DNA from: Dyadobacter sp.
GTDB taxonomy: Bacteria > Bacteroidota > Bacteroidia > Cytophagales > Spirosomataceae
Direction: 5' to 3'
Assembly: GCF_017744695.1 (NCBI RefSeq)
Contig: NZ_JAGIAS010000002.1
Location: 744,001-808,000 of the forward strand
DNA length: 64,000 bases
Below are positions 25,067 through 33,622 of this stretch, piece after piece. Under the pieces are notes generated by a model. The model had not been told where the DNA came from and did no database searches. It saw only the letters and a program-made list of their open reading frames with translations. The position numbers and the translations under genes are program-made. Position 1 is the first letter of the stretch, and every line of letters begins with the position of its first letter.

Positions 25067-26890
25067 CTACTCGATGGTCAGTTTGGGTGAACCGGTGAGT
25101 TTCATATTGCTTTTCGGCATATTTTCCAGCCTGATATTCTTGCCCAGCACATCCCCTTCGAGCTTCAATCCAGAAACCTCCACATCCGAACAGCCATTGA
25201 ACCAAAGCATATTATGGTTACCGGATTGAGGATTGAGCTCCGTCGTCCGCACGATCCTATTGTTGTTGAAAACCAATCCCCGCGTACCCTTGGCGAAAAG
25301 CACAGGATAATCAAATGTATTAAAAGTATTACCCTCTATCCGGATATGGAAATGAACAGGCTTTTTGGGGTCGGCTATTTTATTGGACGGGTTAACGGCG
25401 ATCACCGCATTACCCGGCCCGCCCTGGTAGGCGCAGTCGATAAATTCGTTGTTGCGGATGGTAACGTCGCGGACCGGGCCCGACTCGTACCAACCCTCCG
25501 CGTCGGCTTCGATCAGCACGGCGCTCATACCAGTGCGGAAAAACGTATTGTTTTCGATCACGGCCTTGCGCGGAGTCGTGAGCAGCACGCCGCGGGTGTT
25601 GGTACGGGTAAAATAGTTACCCCGGATAAGCACTTCCGGCGTCCAGGTCATGTTTTCTATACAATCGTGTGGTTCAAGCGTCGCGGGGACGGGCTTTTCG
25701 AAGGTCAGGAGTATTTCGCGGTCGTTCAAGTGGTCAGCGCTTTTGACTACCCCATTCGCAAACCGGTCCATGGAAGCCGAGTGCACAAATGCGACTGTGT
25801 CTTTGGGAAAGAATGCATCAAAACCATAGCTCTGCCCGTGCATAAACCGCACTTTGAGGGAGTTCGCATCGGGCTTGCCGACAATACGCAAATTAGTCCC
25901 ATGCACATTGATCGGATCATCGTGCGCGCCCGAGAACCGGCAATCTTCGACAATAACCTTACCCCGGCAACCCGAAAAGTGCATAAAATCAGCAGAGGAG
26001 GCGACAATGCGCCCGGTTTCGGGTCGCGGCGCGCAGGTGACGCGGCGCATGGTTACGTTTTCAGTATACTGACTCACAATGCCTAATCCGTGCATATAAT
26101 GCATACCCACGTCTTCGAGCGTTACGTTTTTGCATTCGCGGATGTGCATTCCTACCTGGTCGCGGATAATGTCGCGGACGGTGAGGATGTTACCGGGTTT
26201 GGGGCTAACGCTGGTCTGGAAACGCACGCGGCCGGGCGCTATTTCCGTCGCCTGTGCGTTTGCATAAGGCTTCCAGTCGCTGTAACGCATGGTTTTCAGG
26301 GTAGTATCAAACTCCACGGCATGGAAATGCGTCGTTTTCCAGCCTTCTCCAAACCATTCCAGCTTGCCGTCGCGGATCGCATAGCGGGCGTCGCGCTGAA
26401 TGTCCAGTTCCACCCCGTCGCCGGACACTTTCGCGTACCGCATTTCAGACATTGTCGGCCGTTCAAAATCGACGTGAATGTTTTGCAGCTTCACGTTTTC
26501 ACAATGTTCCAGCACGATCGTCGTCATTTTCCCATGAAAAACGAACAGCGCGCCGTTGCCGTCGATCATCAGGTTACGGGCGTTGCGAAAAAGCATGCCG
26601 ATCGTTCGGATTTTAAGTGAATCCTCTTTTTCGGTTGAGGTATTTGAAATAAAATACTTTTCACGAATAGCGCCATCGGGCCAGAAATCGTACCGGCCTT
26701 TCGGGAACGCCAGGGTTGTCTTCCCGGTGCGGATCGTCTCGTCGATGACCTGCTGAATGCGGGCAGTGACGTTTTCGTAAGTATCGGGATGAATGCCTGC
26801 GTCTGCCACGGAAACCGTTTGCGCATGGGAACGGTGTTGCAGTAGTAATGCGCAGAACAGCGCGGCGTAGAAACGGTAAGGCATGGGCAT
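25067..26890 (-). CDS. Glycoside hydrolase family 110, probable exported alpha-1,3-galactosidase
   Basis: 607 residues from MPMPYRFYAALFCALLLQHR, a signal peptide. The rest is a right-handed parallel beta-helix with repeated N-V-T/N-N-x-F turns. ADFMHFSGCRGKVIVEDCRF and FSGAHDDPINVHGT are the hallmark of GH110; Asp324-Asp325 correspond to the paired acidic residues implicated in catalysis in this family. GH110 enzymes remove terminal alpha-1,3-linked galactose, as in blood group B or linear alpha-Gal. The frame is open to 26929, but those 13 extra codons are translated tandem repeat (TIPDHHLTL), so the start at 26890 (or 26884) is preferred. Confidence 0.85.
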   Translation of the reverse strand: MPMPYRFYAALFCALLLQHRSHAQTVSVADAGIHPDTYENVTARIQQVIDETIRTGKTTLAFPKGRYDFWPDGAIREKYFISNTSTEKEDSLKIRTIGMLFRNARNLMIDGNGALFVFHGKMTTIVLEHCENVKLQNIHVDFERPTMSEMRYAKVSGDGVELDIQRDARYAIRDGKLEWFGEGWKTTHFHAVEFDTTLKTMRYSDWKPYANAQATEIAPGRVRFQTSVSPKPGNILTVRDIIRDQVGMHIRECKNVTLEDVGMHYMHGLGIVSQYTENVTMRRVTCAPRPETGRIVASSADFMHFSGCRGKVIVEDCRFSGAHDDPINVHGTNLRIVGKPDANSLKVRFMHGQSYGFDAFFPKDTVAFVHSASMDRFANGVVKSADHLNDREILLTFEKPVPATLEPHDCIENMTWTPEVLIRGNYFTRTNTRGVLLTTPRKAVIENNTFFRTGMSAVLIEADAEGWYESGPVRDVTIRNNEFIDCAYQGGPGNAVIAVNPSNKIADPKKPVHFHIRIEGNTFNTFDYPVLFAKGTRGLVFNNNRIVRTTELNPQSGNHNMLWFNGCSDVEVSGLKLEGDVLGKNIRLENMPKSNMKLTGSPKLTIE

Positions 26891-26980
26891 CGGGTCGGAT
26901 AGGGTCAGGTGGTGGTCAGGTATGGTCAAGTGTAGTCAGGTGTGGTCAAGTATAGTTAGGATTGGTCCGGTAATGTGAGT
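26891..26980. repeat. Degenerate 10-bp tandem array, copy C
   Basis: About nine units of TGGTCAGGTA/TAGTCAAGTG type at strict 10-bp spacing, directly upstream of the GH110 start. It would form the 5' leader of that gene. Confidence 0.75.
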
Positions 26981-27040
26981 CGGTCTGCAAATTAGGCCAA
27001 AATTGAGATTGTTTGTGCAAAAAGAAGCGTGGCTGTTTTT

Positions 27041-27120
27041 TTGACAGGTGTGGTCAGGCGTAGTCAAGTGTAGTTGGTTTTTTGTCAGGTATTGTCAAGT
27101 GTAGTCAGTTAGGGTTGGTC
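27041..27120. repeat. Degenerate 10-bp tandem array, copy D
   Basis: Units such as TGTGGTCAGG, CGTAGTCAAG and TATTGTCAAG in the same orientation as copy C, from which it is separated by 60 bp of AT-rich sequence with no repeat. Confidence 0.7.
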
Positions 27121-27190
27121 AAAAAGATTGTCGGGGATTATGGGGCGCAACGGGGCAGGATAACGCATTAGACTTAAAATAGCCGCTGGA

Positions 27191-27220
27191 ATCGCGTAGC
27201 GATGTAATGTTGGTAGCAAT
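27191..27220 (+). repeat. REP-like element R5 (second head type)
   Basis: Head ATCGCGTAGCGAT followed by GTAATGTTGGTAGCAAT. Same head as R4 but in opposite orientation, so R4 and R5 point towards each other across the two glycosidase genes. Confidence 0.75.
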
Positions 27221-27242
27221 CGATTCGGATGGTGTATTTCAA

Positions 27243-27298
27243 AAATGCCGTCAGGCATGTAACAATAATGCGCTGTTGTTACATGCCTGACGGCATTT
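27243..27298. repeat. REPIN-like double element R6 (23-bp inverted repeat)
   Basis: Arms 27243-27265 and 27276-27298 are perfect 23-bp reverse complements with head ATGCCGTCAGGCAT, around a 10-nt centre that contains TGCGC. It matches R3 at almost every position. Confidence 0.85.
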
Positions 27299-27318
27299 TG
27301 GCAAAACCGGGCTCCTCG

Positions 27319-27351
27319 TTTTTTCTACCAATATCACATGCCTAACGGCAT
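27319..27351 (-). repeat. REP-like element R7
   Basis: On the minus strand: head ATGCCGTTAGGCAT, then tail GTGATATTGGTAGAAAA. Opposite in orientation to R1 and R2 in the other cluster. Confidence 0.75.
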
Positions 27352-27369
27352 TTACTACTGGGCAAAACA

Positions 27370-27420
27370 ACACTTGACCATACTTGACTACCTGACTACT
27401 CCTGGCTACACCTGACCAGA
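27370..27420. repeat. Degenerate 10-bp tandem array, copy E (inverted)
   Basis: Five units of CACTTGACCA/CCTGACTACT type, the reverse complement of copies A, C and D, ending against the stop codon of the metallophosphoesterase gene (27422). Confidence 0.7.
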
Positions 27421-27421
27421 C

Positions 27422-28315
27422 CTAATACCGATGCGGAAAATACGTATTAACGACCCGTCCATCCGCATACAATTCCAGCATCGCGAAACCCGGAGGTGTT
27501 TCCTGGTAATAATTCGGCGCGGCCGATTCGGCGTCGCCTTTGCCCCACCAGAAACCACTCATAGCGCCGTTACAGCAATACTGGACGCCGTTGTACTCGG
27601 TGTGGTCCTGTAAATGCTGATGCCCGCTGAGGCAGATACGCACCTTGTCGCGGTGTTTGTAAAAGAGGTTTTTCAGCTTCTTGTAATCCGAATGCCCTCC
27701 CCCGCCCGCAAGCATAGGCGTAGCGCCCAGGATCGGGTAGTGTGACATCAGGAGCACAAATGTACCCGGTGCGAGTTTCGCGAGGTCAGCTTCCAGCCAT
27801 TGATACTGTTCGTCGTCCAGCGACACGTGCTCATTGTTCCCGTCGAGGATCACAAAATGCCAGTTCTTTTGAGTAAAACTGTAATAACGACCGGGCGTTT
27901 TGAGCCGCTTCACCACATAATTCTTACCGTACATTTCATCCTCTTTGGAAGGCGCCGCCCACCAGGGATCGTGGTTACCGATGCAGCTGTGAATTTCGTA
28001 ACCTTTCAGCGTGGCCGTGCATTCATCCCATAGCTTCCAGTAGCCCAGCATGGTCTCGCGGGTAACATCCTTATAATCTGCGGCATGAATAGAGTCCCCA
28101 CCATTGAGAAAGAAATCGGGCTTATGTTTCAAAACGTCGGCAAGACACTTTTTGAAACGATTGGGCGCGTCGTCGCCCTCGCGGATATGCACGTCGGTGA
28201 TATGCGCGATTTTCAGTACCGGCTTATCGGCAACAAGCCCGGCATGTGTCGCCGGGCCTGTCATCGAAGCAGCCGTGAGCAATCCGGTGTTACGGATCCA
28301 GGAACGTCTGTTCAT
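27422..28315 (-). CDS. Exported calcineurin-like metallophosphoesterase
   Basis: 297 residues with an N-terminal MNRRSWIRNTGLLTAAS, a Tat-like signal. All metallophosphoesterase motifs are present in order: IAHITDVHI (Asp, His), FLNGGDSIHA (Asp), CIGNHDPWW (Asn, His), LLMSHYPI (His) and CLSGHQHLQDH (His pair). These bind two metal ions and hydrolyse a phosphate ester. It lies 15 bp after the SusD gene, clearly in the same operon, so it may remove phosphate from an imported or surface ligand; the true substrate is unknown. Confidence 0.9.
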   Translation of the reverse strand: MNRRSWIRNTGLLTAASMTGPATHAGLVADKPVLKIAHITDVHIREGDDAPNRFKKCLADVLKHKPDFFLNGGDSIHAADYKDVTRETMLGYWKLWDECTATLKGYEIHSCIGNHDPWWAAPSKEDEMYGKNYVVKRLKTPGRYYSFTQKNWHFVILDGNNEHVSLDDEQYQWLEADLAKLAPGTFVLLMSHYPILGATPMLAGGGGHSDYKKLKNLFYKHRDKVRICLSGHQHLQDHTEYNGVQYCCNGAMSGFWWGKGDAESAAPNYYQETPPGFAMLELYADGRVVNTYFPHRY

Positions 28316-28330
28316 TGTATTGATTTTAAA

Positions 28331-30124
28331 TTAATTCCAGCCAAAAACCTGCTTCAACTTGGGATTCAGCAACATTTCCTTTTGAGGAACAGGTCGGTAA
28401 TAATATTTCGGGTCTTCGAATTTGCGTGCAGCGGTTTCGGTCACCATCGTGCCGCCGGCATTGCCGTTTTTGAGGTACACGGTCACGTCGTCGCCAATCG
28501 CCCCGGCCCGGTAATAGAGCAGCACCACCCCGAGGCTGTTCTTTTCTTTTTGCTTTTCGTCGGGGATGGTCTTGGATTTATCAATGAGAATGATATCCTC
28601 TACACCGTCGCCTGTCAGGTCGTATTTACCGAGACCCGGGAAATACATTCCTTCCGGGATTGCTGTCAGCAATTTACCCGCTTGCCAGCGCATTACGTCG
28701 TTGAAGCGCAGGTTTTCGAATGCGAACTCTACCCTTCTTTCACGACGAATCTCGAAAATAACGCCGCGGTTCGCGCCGGTTACGTTCGGGTATTTCTGCA
28801 CCATCACCGGATCGGGACTACCATTGGCCGCGGCGAGCTTCAAATCCGGCATCGCCACGCGCGCACGGATCAGGTTCACCGATTTATCGAGGTCATCCTG
28901 GGTCAGCGTCCCCAATTCCGCTTTCGCTTCGGCATAAGTCAGCAGCACCTCCGCATAACGGTATACGGGCACATCCATGCTATTCAGGGTCACGTTGTCG
29001 GTGGAGTTGACATACCCCTTCAACTGGTGATAACCCGTAAAGTTCTTGTTCAGTCGTAAAATATAGGGTGCCGTTTCCGCAGCGCGTACCCAACCCGGGT
29101 ATACGAGCGTCTGCGCGAGGCGGGGATCGCGGTTCTGGAATTCCTTCACAAAACCAAACTGCTGATAACCCTGCACATCCGTGAAGCGGGACCCGTCTTT
29201 CATCAGGTAAGTATGCACGAGGTCACGCGAAGGAGCCTGCTCGTAATCGCCGAATACCGTGCTGTTGATATTTTGGCCGCGATCTTTGGTCTGATCGAAG
29301 GCATTGGTCAGGATCACCTCCTTATTCGAGCTCAAATCCTGGCTGCTGAACAGCGCCGCATAGTCCGCATTCGGTTTGCCGGTGTTATAGATCTGGAACT
29401 TGTTCGATGCCATGATCTCGGCCGAAACCGTGGCTGCCGTTTCCAGGAATTTGTTGGCCGTCGCCTGAAGGTTTAGTTCCGGGTGGTATTTCCGGTAGGT
29501 ACCTTCATACAATGCCGTGCGGGCATACTGCGCCTTCACCGCCCATTTACCCGGTGTTCCGGCAGTCACCGATTCCCGTACATTCGCCGCTGCGAAAGCG
29601 AGATCGGCCATCACGCTGTCCATGACGACGGCGCGCGGGTCTTGCGTTTTGTAAAGGTCCTCGTCACCGGGGTTCAACGTTTTCGAAAACCAGGGAACAT
29701 CCGAAAACCGGCCCACTTTTTCGAGATAGAACTGCGCACGATAGTAGCGGGCTATTCCGGCGTAGTGCGCTTTCACGTCGGAAGTCGCAGTGGCCTTGTT
29801 ATAGTTGTCCAGGAAGTAATTGATATTCCGCAAACGGCCCCAGTCCCAGCCTCCGGTGATGGTCTGCGAGCTTGGGGAGCCCGTCATCATCACTTTCATC
29901 TCCACTGCACCCGTCGTGGCGGCATTGTCGGTGCTCTGGTCATTAAGGTAGGTACCGTACATGTCGGGCATGCTCAGCAGCCCGTTGACGTACAATGCGA
30001 GGTCGCCCTCGTTGCTGAAAAACAATTCCGGGGAAATGGCGTTCTGAGGTAGTTTTTCGAGAAAGTCGTCGTTACAGGCACTCACACCGGTCAACAACGC
30101 CAGTAATAATATATGCTTTTTCAT
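28331..30124 (-). CDS. SusD/RagB-like outer-membrane nutrient-binding lipoprotein
   Basis: 597 residues. Lipoprotein signal MKKHILLLALLTGVSAC (Cys17), then the mature start NDDFLEKLPQNAISPELFFS, the common SusD N-terminal motif for the subset with aligned W/F-E clamp. Further on are FYLEKVGRFSDVPWFSKTLN and the C-terminal IFEIRRERRVEFAFENLRFN, typical for SusD/RagB C-terminal domains. It follows SusC by 21 bp and precedes the metallophosphoesterase by 15 bp. It would bind the glycan that the GH110 and GH95 enzymes downstream act on, if the whole run is one locus. Confidence 0.94.
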   Translation of the reverse strand: MKKHILLLALLTGVSACNDDFLEKLPQNAISPELFFSNEGDLALYVNGLLSMPDMYGTYLNDQSTDNAATTGAVEMKVMMTGSPSSQTITGGWDWGRLRNINYFLDNYNKATATSDVKAHYAGIARYYRAQFYLEKVGRFSDVPWFSKTLNPGDEDLYKTQDPRAVVMDSVMADLAFAAANVRESVTAGTPGKWAVKAQYARTALYEGTYRKYHPELNLQATANKFLETAATVSAEIMASNKFQIYNTGKPNADYAALFSSQDLSSNKEVILTNAFDQTKDRGQNINSTVFGDYEQAPSRDLVHTYLMKDGSRFTDVQGYQQFGFVKEFQNRDPRLAQTLVYPGWVRAAETAPYILRLNKNFTGYHQLKGYVNSTDNVTLNSMDVPVYRYAEVLLTYAEAKAELGTLTQDDLDKSVNLIRARVAMPDLKLAAANGSPDPVMVQKYPNVTGANRGVIFEIRRERRVEFAFENLRFNDVMRWQAGKLLTAIPEGMYFPGLGKYDLTGDGVEDIILIDKSKTIPDEKQKEKNSLGVVLLYYRAGAIGDDVTVYLKNGNAGGTMVTETAARKFEDPKYYYRPVPQKEMLLNPKLKQVFGWN

Positions 30125-30145
30125 TTCAGGCTGATGGGATTAAAA

Positions 30146-33100
30146 TCAAAACTCGACATTGACACCAAATGCAAACTTCCGCTGGAACGGGTACGAAAAG
30201 CCGTTCGACGTGTTAAAAGTGCTGCTGTTGCTGATCACCTCCGGATCGAAGTACTTTTTGAGTTGTGAAAATTCAAAAAGGTTTTCCCCGCTCGCGAAGA
30301 TGCGTACCCGGCTGATATTGTGCTTTTGCAGCAGCGAAGTAGGCAGCGAATAGCCGATCGTGATGTTTTTAATCCGCAGATAAGCCGCGCTCAGCAGGTA
30401 TTTTGTCTGGGAAATGTCCAGGCCCGAGCCATAATTGTTATCCGCAAGCCACGATTGCAGCACCGGGAAATTGGCGTTGGTATTCGCATCGGCAAGACCT
30501 GCCGCAATGTAGGATTTCGAATGCTTGGCGCGCTGCTGGTCCGAATCGGCCTGACCACGGTAATAATCGAGGTTCCAGGGGTAAACGTTGGCATAAGGCT
30601 GCTGGTAAGGGCCCCAGTAGAGGTAATGCCGTGGATAGTAGTCGCCTTTCAGCACGCCCTGCAACACGGCCGAAAAATCGAAGCCGTTCCAGTCGGCATT
30701 CAGGTTGAAACCGATTCGGTAGCGCGGGGTTGTATTTCCGATCACCGAAAGGTCCTTCGGGTCCTTTTTGGTCAATCCCTGCGTAATGCGGCCGTCGCCA
30801 TCGAGGTCCTTGTATTTCGGCCAGCCCGGCACCACCGACAATGCCCCCCACGGAACGATATCGCTTTCGTCAAGCTTAGCGATTTCGTCGGTATTCTGGA
30901 AAAGGCCGTCATTGGTAAGCCCCCAGATTTCACCCAGGGTCTGCCCTTTGCGGAATTTCGAGAACAGTTCCTGGTCATTCTTGAAACGGGTAATCTTCGA
31001 ATGCGAGTCCGACAGGATCAATTTGGCGCTGAGGGAAAGCGCTTTGCCGCTCACCTGGTAGGTATCGTTGTAATTCAGGGTCAGTTCGAGACCTTTTGTA
31101 CGCAAATCGGCTACATTTTGGGCTGGCACCTTGGTACCCAATACGCCCGGCAGTTCCTCGCCTTCCACGAGCATGCCTTTGGTATCACGGATATAATAAT
31201 CGAAACCGAACGTCAGACGGTCTCGCATCACCCCGAGGTCAGCCCCGAAGTTCAGTGTAGACACGCGCTCCCAGGTATAGTTGGATGGGTCCACGCGCAG
31301 GATCGGCGAGCTGGTTATGACCGTTTGCTTGTCGCCACCAATCAGGTAGCCGGACAACCCCGCCGGCAATGCCTGACGGAACGAATAGTAGCCGACATTC
31401 TGGTTACCGAGGTCGCCGTAAGAAGCGCGGAATTTAAGTGTTGGAAAAAATGGCATCGCCTCTTTCACGAACGACTCCGAGCTCGCAATCCAAGCAGCCG
31501 ACACGGACGGGAAGAAGCCCCAACGGTTGGTGGATGGGAAGCGCGATGAACCGTCATAGCGGCCGTTCGCTTCGATAATGTAACGCTCGTAAAGCGAGTA
31601 GTTGATCCGTCCGAAGAAACTGCGGGTAGCAAAACTGGCATAGTCCCCCGAAGCCTGGGCGGTTCCGCTGGTAAGGCTGATATAGGGCAATGAAGGGGAG
31701 ATAAGGCCCACCTTCTGTGCCTTGGTAGTGGTATAACCATAGGTTTCCTGGTTATAACCAGCCAATAGCTTTATGCCATGGATGCCGAGTGTTTTGGAAT
31801 AATTGGCAAACAAATCGAGCACATTGTTGGCCAGGGTTGAGTTCGTTTCGTACACACCGCCGGTACCGCCCTCTGTGCGAATGTCGTTCGGGCCAAAACC
31901 GATGCGGTAATTGTGCACGTCCTGTTTCGTATTCCATTGCTCACGCTTGAAGCTGGCCGAGCCGGTTACTACCAGATCGCCGTTCAGAGCAGTTGCGATG
32001 CCGCGGAAGATATTCTGGAAGCCGAACATATCCTGCTTCCACTTACCTCCGTCGGTAAGTCTGGCGGCCAGGCGGCCTGCGCCGGAGTTCGCCCAGGTGC
32101 CATCGGGGTTCACGGCTACCTGCGTAGGTTGCAGGGTATAAATGTCGCTGATATTGGCGGTCGGCACCGCGCGCTCGGTACGGTAAATTGACAGGTTATT
32201 GTCGAGTTTCAGCCATTTGACGGGGCTAAAATCCAGGCGGGCGCGGGAAGAATAGCGCCGCCAGTAGTCATCAGTCAGTTTGTTCAAACCGCCTTCGTGG
32301 TTGTAATCTGCCGAAATGTAATAGCCCACTGTACGTTCGCTGGCCGTCTTGGCGCTTCCGGTGAACCCGATGCTGTGATTCTGGGAAAAACTCCTTTTGG
32401 TAAAAAAGTAATCGTACCAGTTATTGCTTCCCATGTAGGCCCATTTGGTCGGATCGGAGGGGTCTATACGCGTGTCGGGCGTGGACGGATTATCCGAGCG
32501 CTCCTTGGCCCAGGCGTAATACTCGTCGGAATAGTTGACATAGTCCCAGGGGGTATTATCTGTGGACGTTTCCAGCACACGTGAAAATATATACGGATCG
32601 GTGATCGGCTTGGGAAGTACCGTCGGCTGCCCCCAGGAGAAGAAGTTGTTATAGCTGATGGACTGCTTGCCTCTCCCGCCCTGCTTGGTGGTGATCAGTA
32701 CCACGCCGAATGCCGCCCGGGCACCGTAAATGGCCGCCGAAGCCGCATCGCGCAATACGGAGAAGCTGGCGATATCCGAGGGGTTCAGCCGGAGCAGGTC
32801 CGTGCTGCTGGCGGCGGCAATACCGTCGATCACGAACAACGGCTCACCGCCGTTAACAGACGTAAAACCACGGATGTTGAAGTTCGGCACGGTTCCGGGC
32901 GTACCGCTCTGATAGGTAATGTTCAAACCCGGGCTCACGCCTTGCAAGCCCTGCATGACGTTCGCTACCGGCCTGGCTTCGAACTGTTTACCGGAGATCT
33001 GATCAACGGCTCCTGTAATATTCACCTTTTTCTCGACACCATAGCCGATCACGACCACTTCTTCGAGATTACCGAGGTCGGCTTGCATCGTTACAAAAAT

Positions 33101-33421
33101 CTCGCTGCGGCCTTTGACGAGCTCTTCCTGTGTTTTATAACCAATGTATGAAAACACCAGAATGTCGTTTCCCGAAACGCCTTCGAGATAATAATGGCCA
33201 TTCTGGTCGGTGATGGTCCCTTTCTGGGATCCTTTGATCACGACGTTCACGCCCGGCAGGAGGTCCTTGCCGTCCGTTACACTTCCGGTGACTTTGCCGT
33301 TTCCGGCTTTGAGAGTTGTTTGTGCGAATGCTGGTACGACGGCGCCTAGCGCGAAAATCACAACCATTTGCAGGCTTCGCAGCAGCCTCGCGTAATAAGG
33401 TCTGGGTACACTTTTCATCAT
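30146..33421 (-). CDS. SusC/RagA TonB-linked outer-membrane transporter
   Basis: 1091 residues from MMKSVPRPYYARLL. A signal peptide ends near VPAFAQT. A carboxypeptidase-like domain (GSVTDGKDLLPGVNVVIKGS) and the SusC hallmark LEEVVVIGYGVEKKVNITGA precede the plug (NIRGFTSVNGGEPLFVIDGI) and barrel, which ends YPFQRKFAFGVNVEF. There is no STN domain, so it does not signal through a FecR protein, in contrast to the SusC at 10568. The frame is open to 33469, but the extra 16 codons have no signal-like character. A TetR gene is divergent, with a palindrome in the shared intergenic region. Confidence 0.94.
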   Translation of the reverse strand: MMKSVPRPYYARLLRSLQMVVIFALGAVVPAFAQTTLKAGNGKVTGSVTDGKDLLPGVNVVIKGSQKGTITDQNGHYYLEGVSGNDILVFSYIGYKTQEELVKGRSEIFVTMQADLGNLEEVVVIGYGVEKKVNITGAVDQISGKQFEARPVANVMQGLQGVSPGLNITYQSGTPGTVPNFNIRGFTSVNGGEPLFVIDGIAAASSTDLLRLNPSDIASFSVLRDAASAAIYGARAAFGVVLITTKQGGRGKQSISYNNFFSWGQPTVLPKPITDPYIFSRVLETSTDNTPWDYVNYSDEYYAWAKERSDNPSTPDTRIDPSDPTKWAYMGSNNWYDYFFTKRSFSQNHSIGFTGSAKTASERTVGYYISADYNHEGGLNKLTDDYWRRYSSRARLDFSPVKWLKLDNNLSIYRTERAVPTANISDIYTLQPTQVAVNPDGTWANSGAGRLAARLTDGGKWKQDMFGFQNIFRGIATALNGDLVVTGSASFKREQWNTKQDVHNYRIGFGPNDIRTEGGTGGVYETNSTLANNVLDLFANYSKTLGIHGIKLLAGYNQETYGYTTTKAQKVGLISPSLPYISLTSGTAQASGDYASFATRSFFGRINYSLYERYIIEANGRYDGSSRFPSTNRWGFFPSVSAAWIASSESFVKEAMPFFPTLKFRASYGDLGNQNVGYYSFRQALPAGLSGYLIGGDKQTVITSSPILRVDPSNYTWERVSTLNFGADLGVMRDRLTFGFDYYIRDTKGMLVEGEELPGVLGTKVPAQNVADLRTKGLELTLNYNDTYQVSGKALSLSAKLILSDSHSKITRFKNDQELFSKFRKGQTLGEIWGLTNDGLFQNTDEIAKLDESDIVPWGALSVVPGWPKYKDLDGDGRITQGLTKKDPKDLSVIGNTTPRYRIGFNLNADWNGFDFSAVLQGVLKGDYYPRHYLYWGPYQQPYANVYPWNLDYYRGQADSDQQRAKHSKSYIAAGLADANTNANFPVLQSWLADNNYGSGLDISQTKYLLSAAYLRIKNITIGYSLPTSLLQKHNISRVRIFASGENLFEFSQLKKYFDPEVISNSSTFNTSNGFSYPFQRKFAFGVNVEF

Positions 33422-33526
33422 AAGTAAAAGTTTAAGGTTAGTGCCTTCAGGGGACATTTCCGAGCACAAATGTCCAAACCAAAAGTTACGCCAATATTAA
33501 AAAATAGTTACCTGATTGTGATTATA

Positions 33527-33546
33527 AATTGAATGAATGTTCAATT
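33527..33546. promoter_or_regulatory. Putative TetR operator between SusC and TetR genes
   Basis: Perfect interrupted palindrome AATTGAA-TGAATG-TTCAATT (7-bp arms, 6-nt centre) about 77 bp upstream of the TetR start and about 105 bp upstream of the SusC start. Size and symmetry are normal for TetR-family operators, which usually lie in the divergent promoter region of the regulator and its target. Confidence 0.55.
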
Positions 33547-33622
33547 AATTTTCAAACAAATAACAAACTTCCGGTTTCCGTAAAAAACCGTATATTGCCG
33601 ATAGTTACACCCCGAACCGCCA

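Noticed and set aside
30320..31549. 409-codon open frame on the plus strand
   Set aside because: Antisense shadow of the SusC gene; no domain or signal sense.
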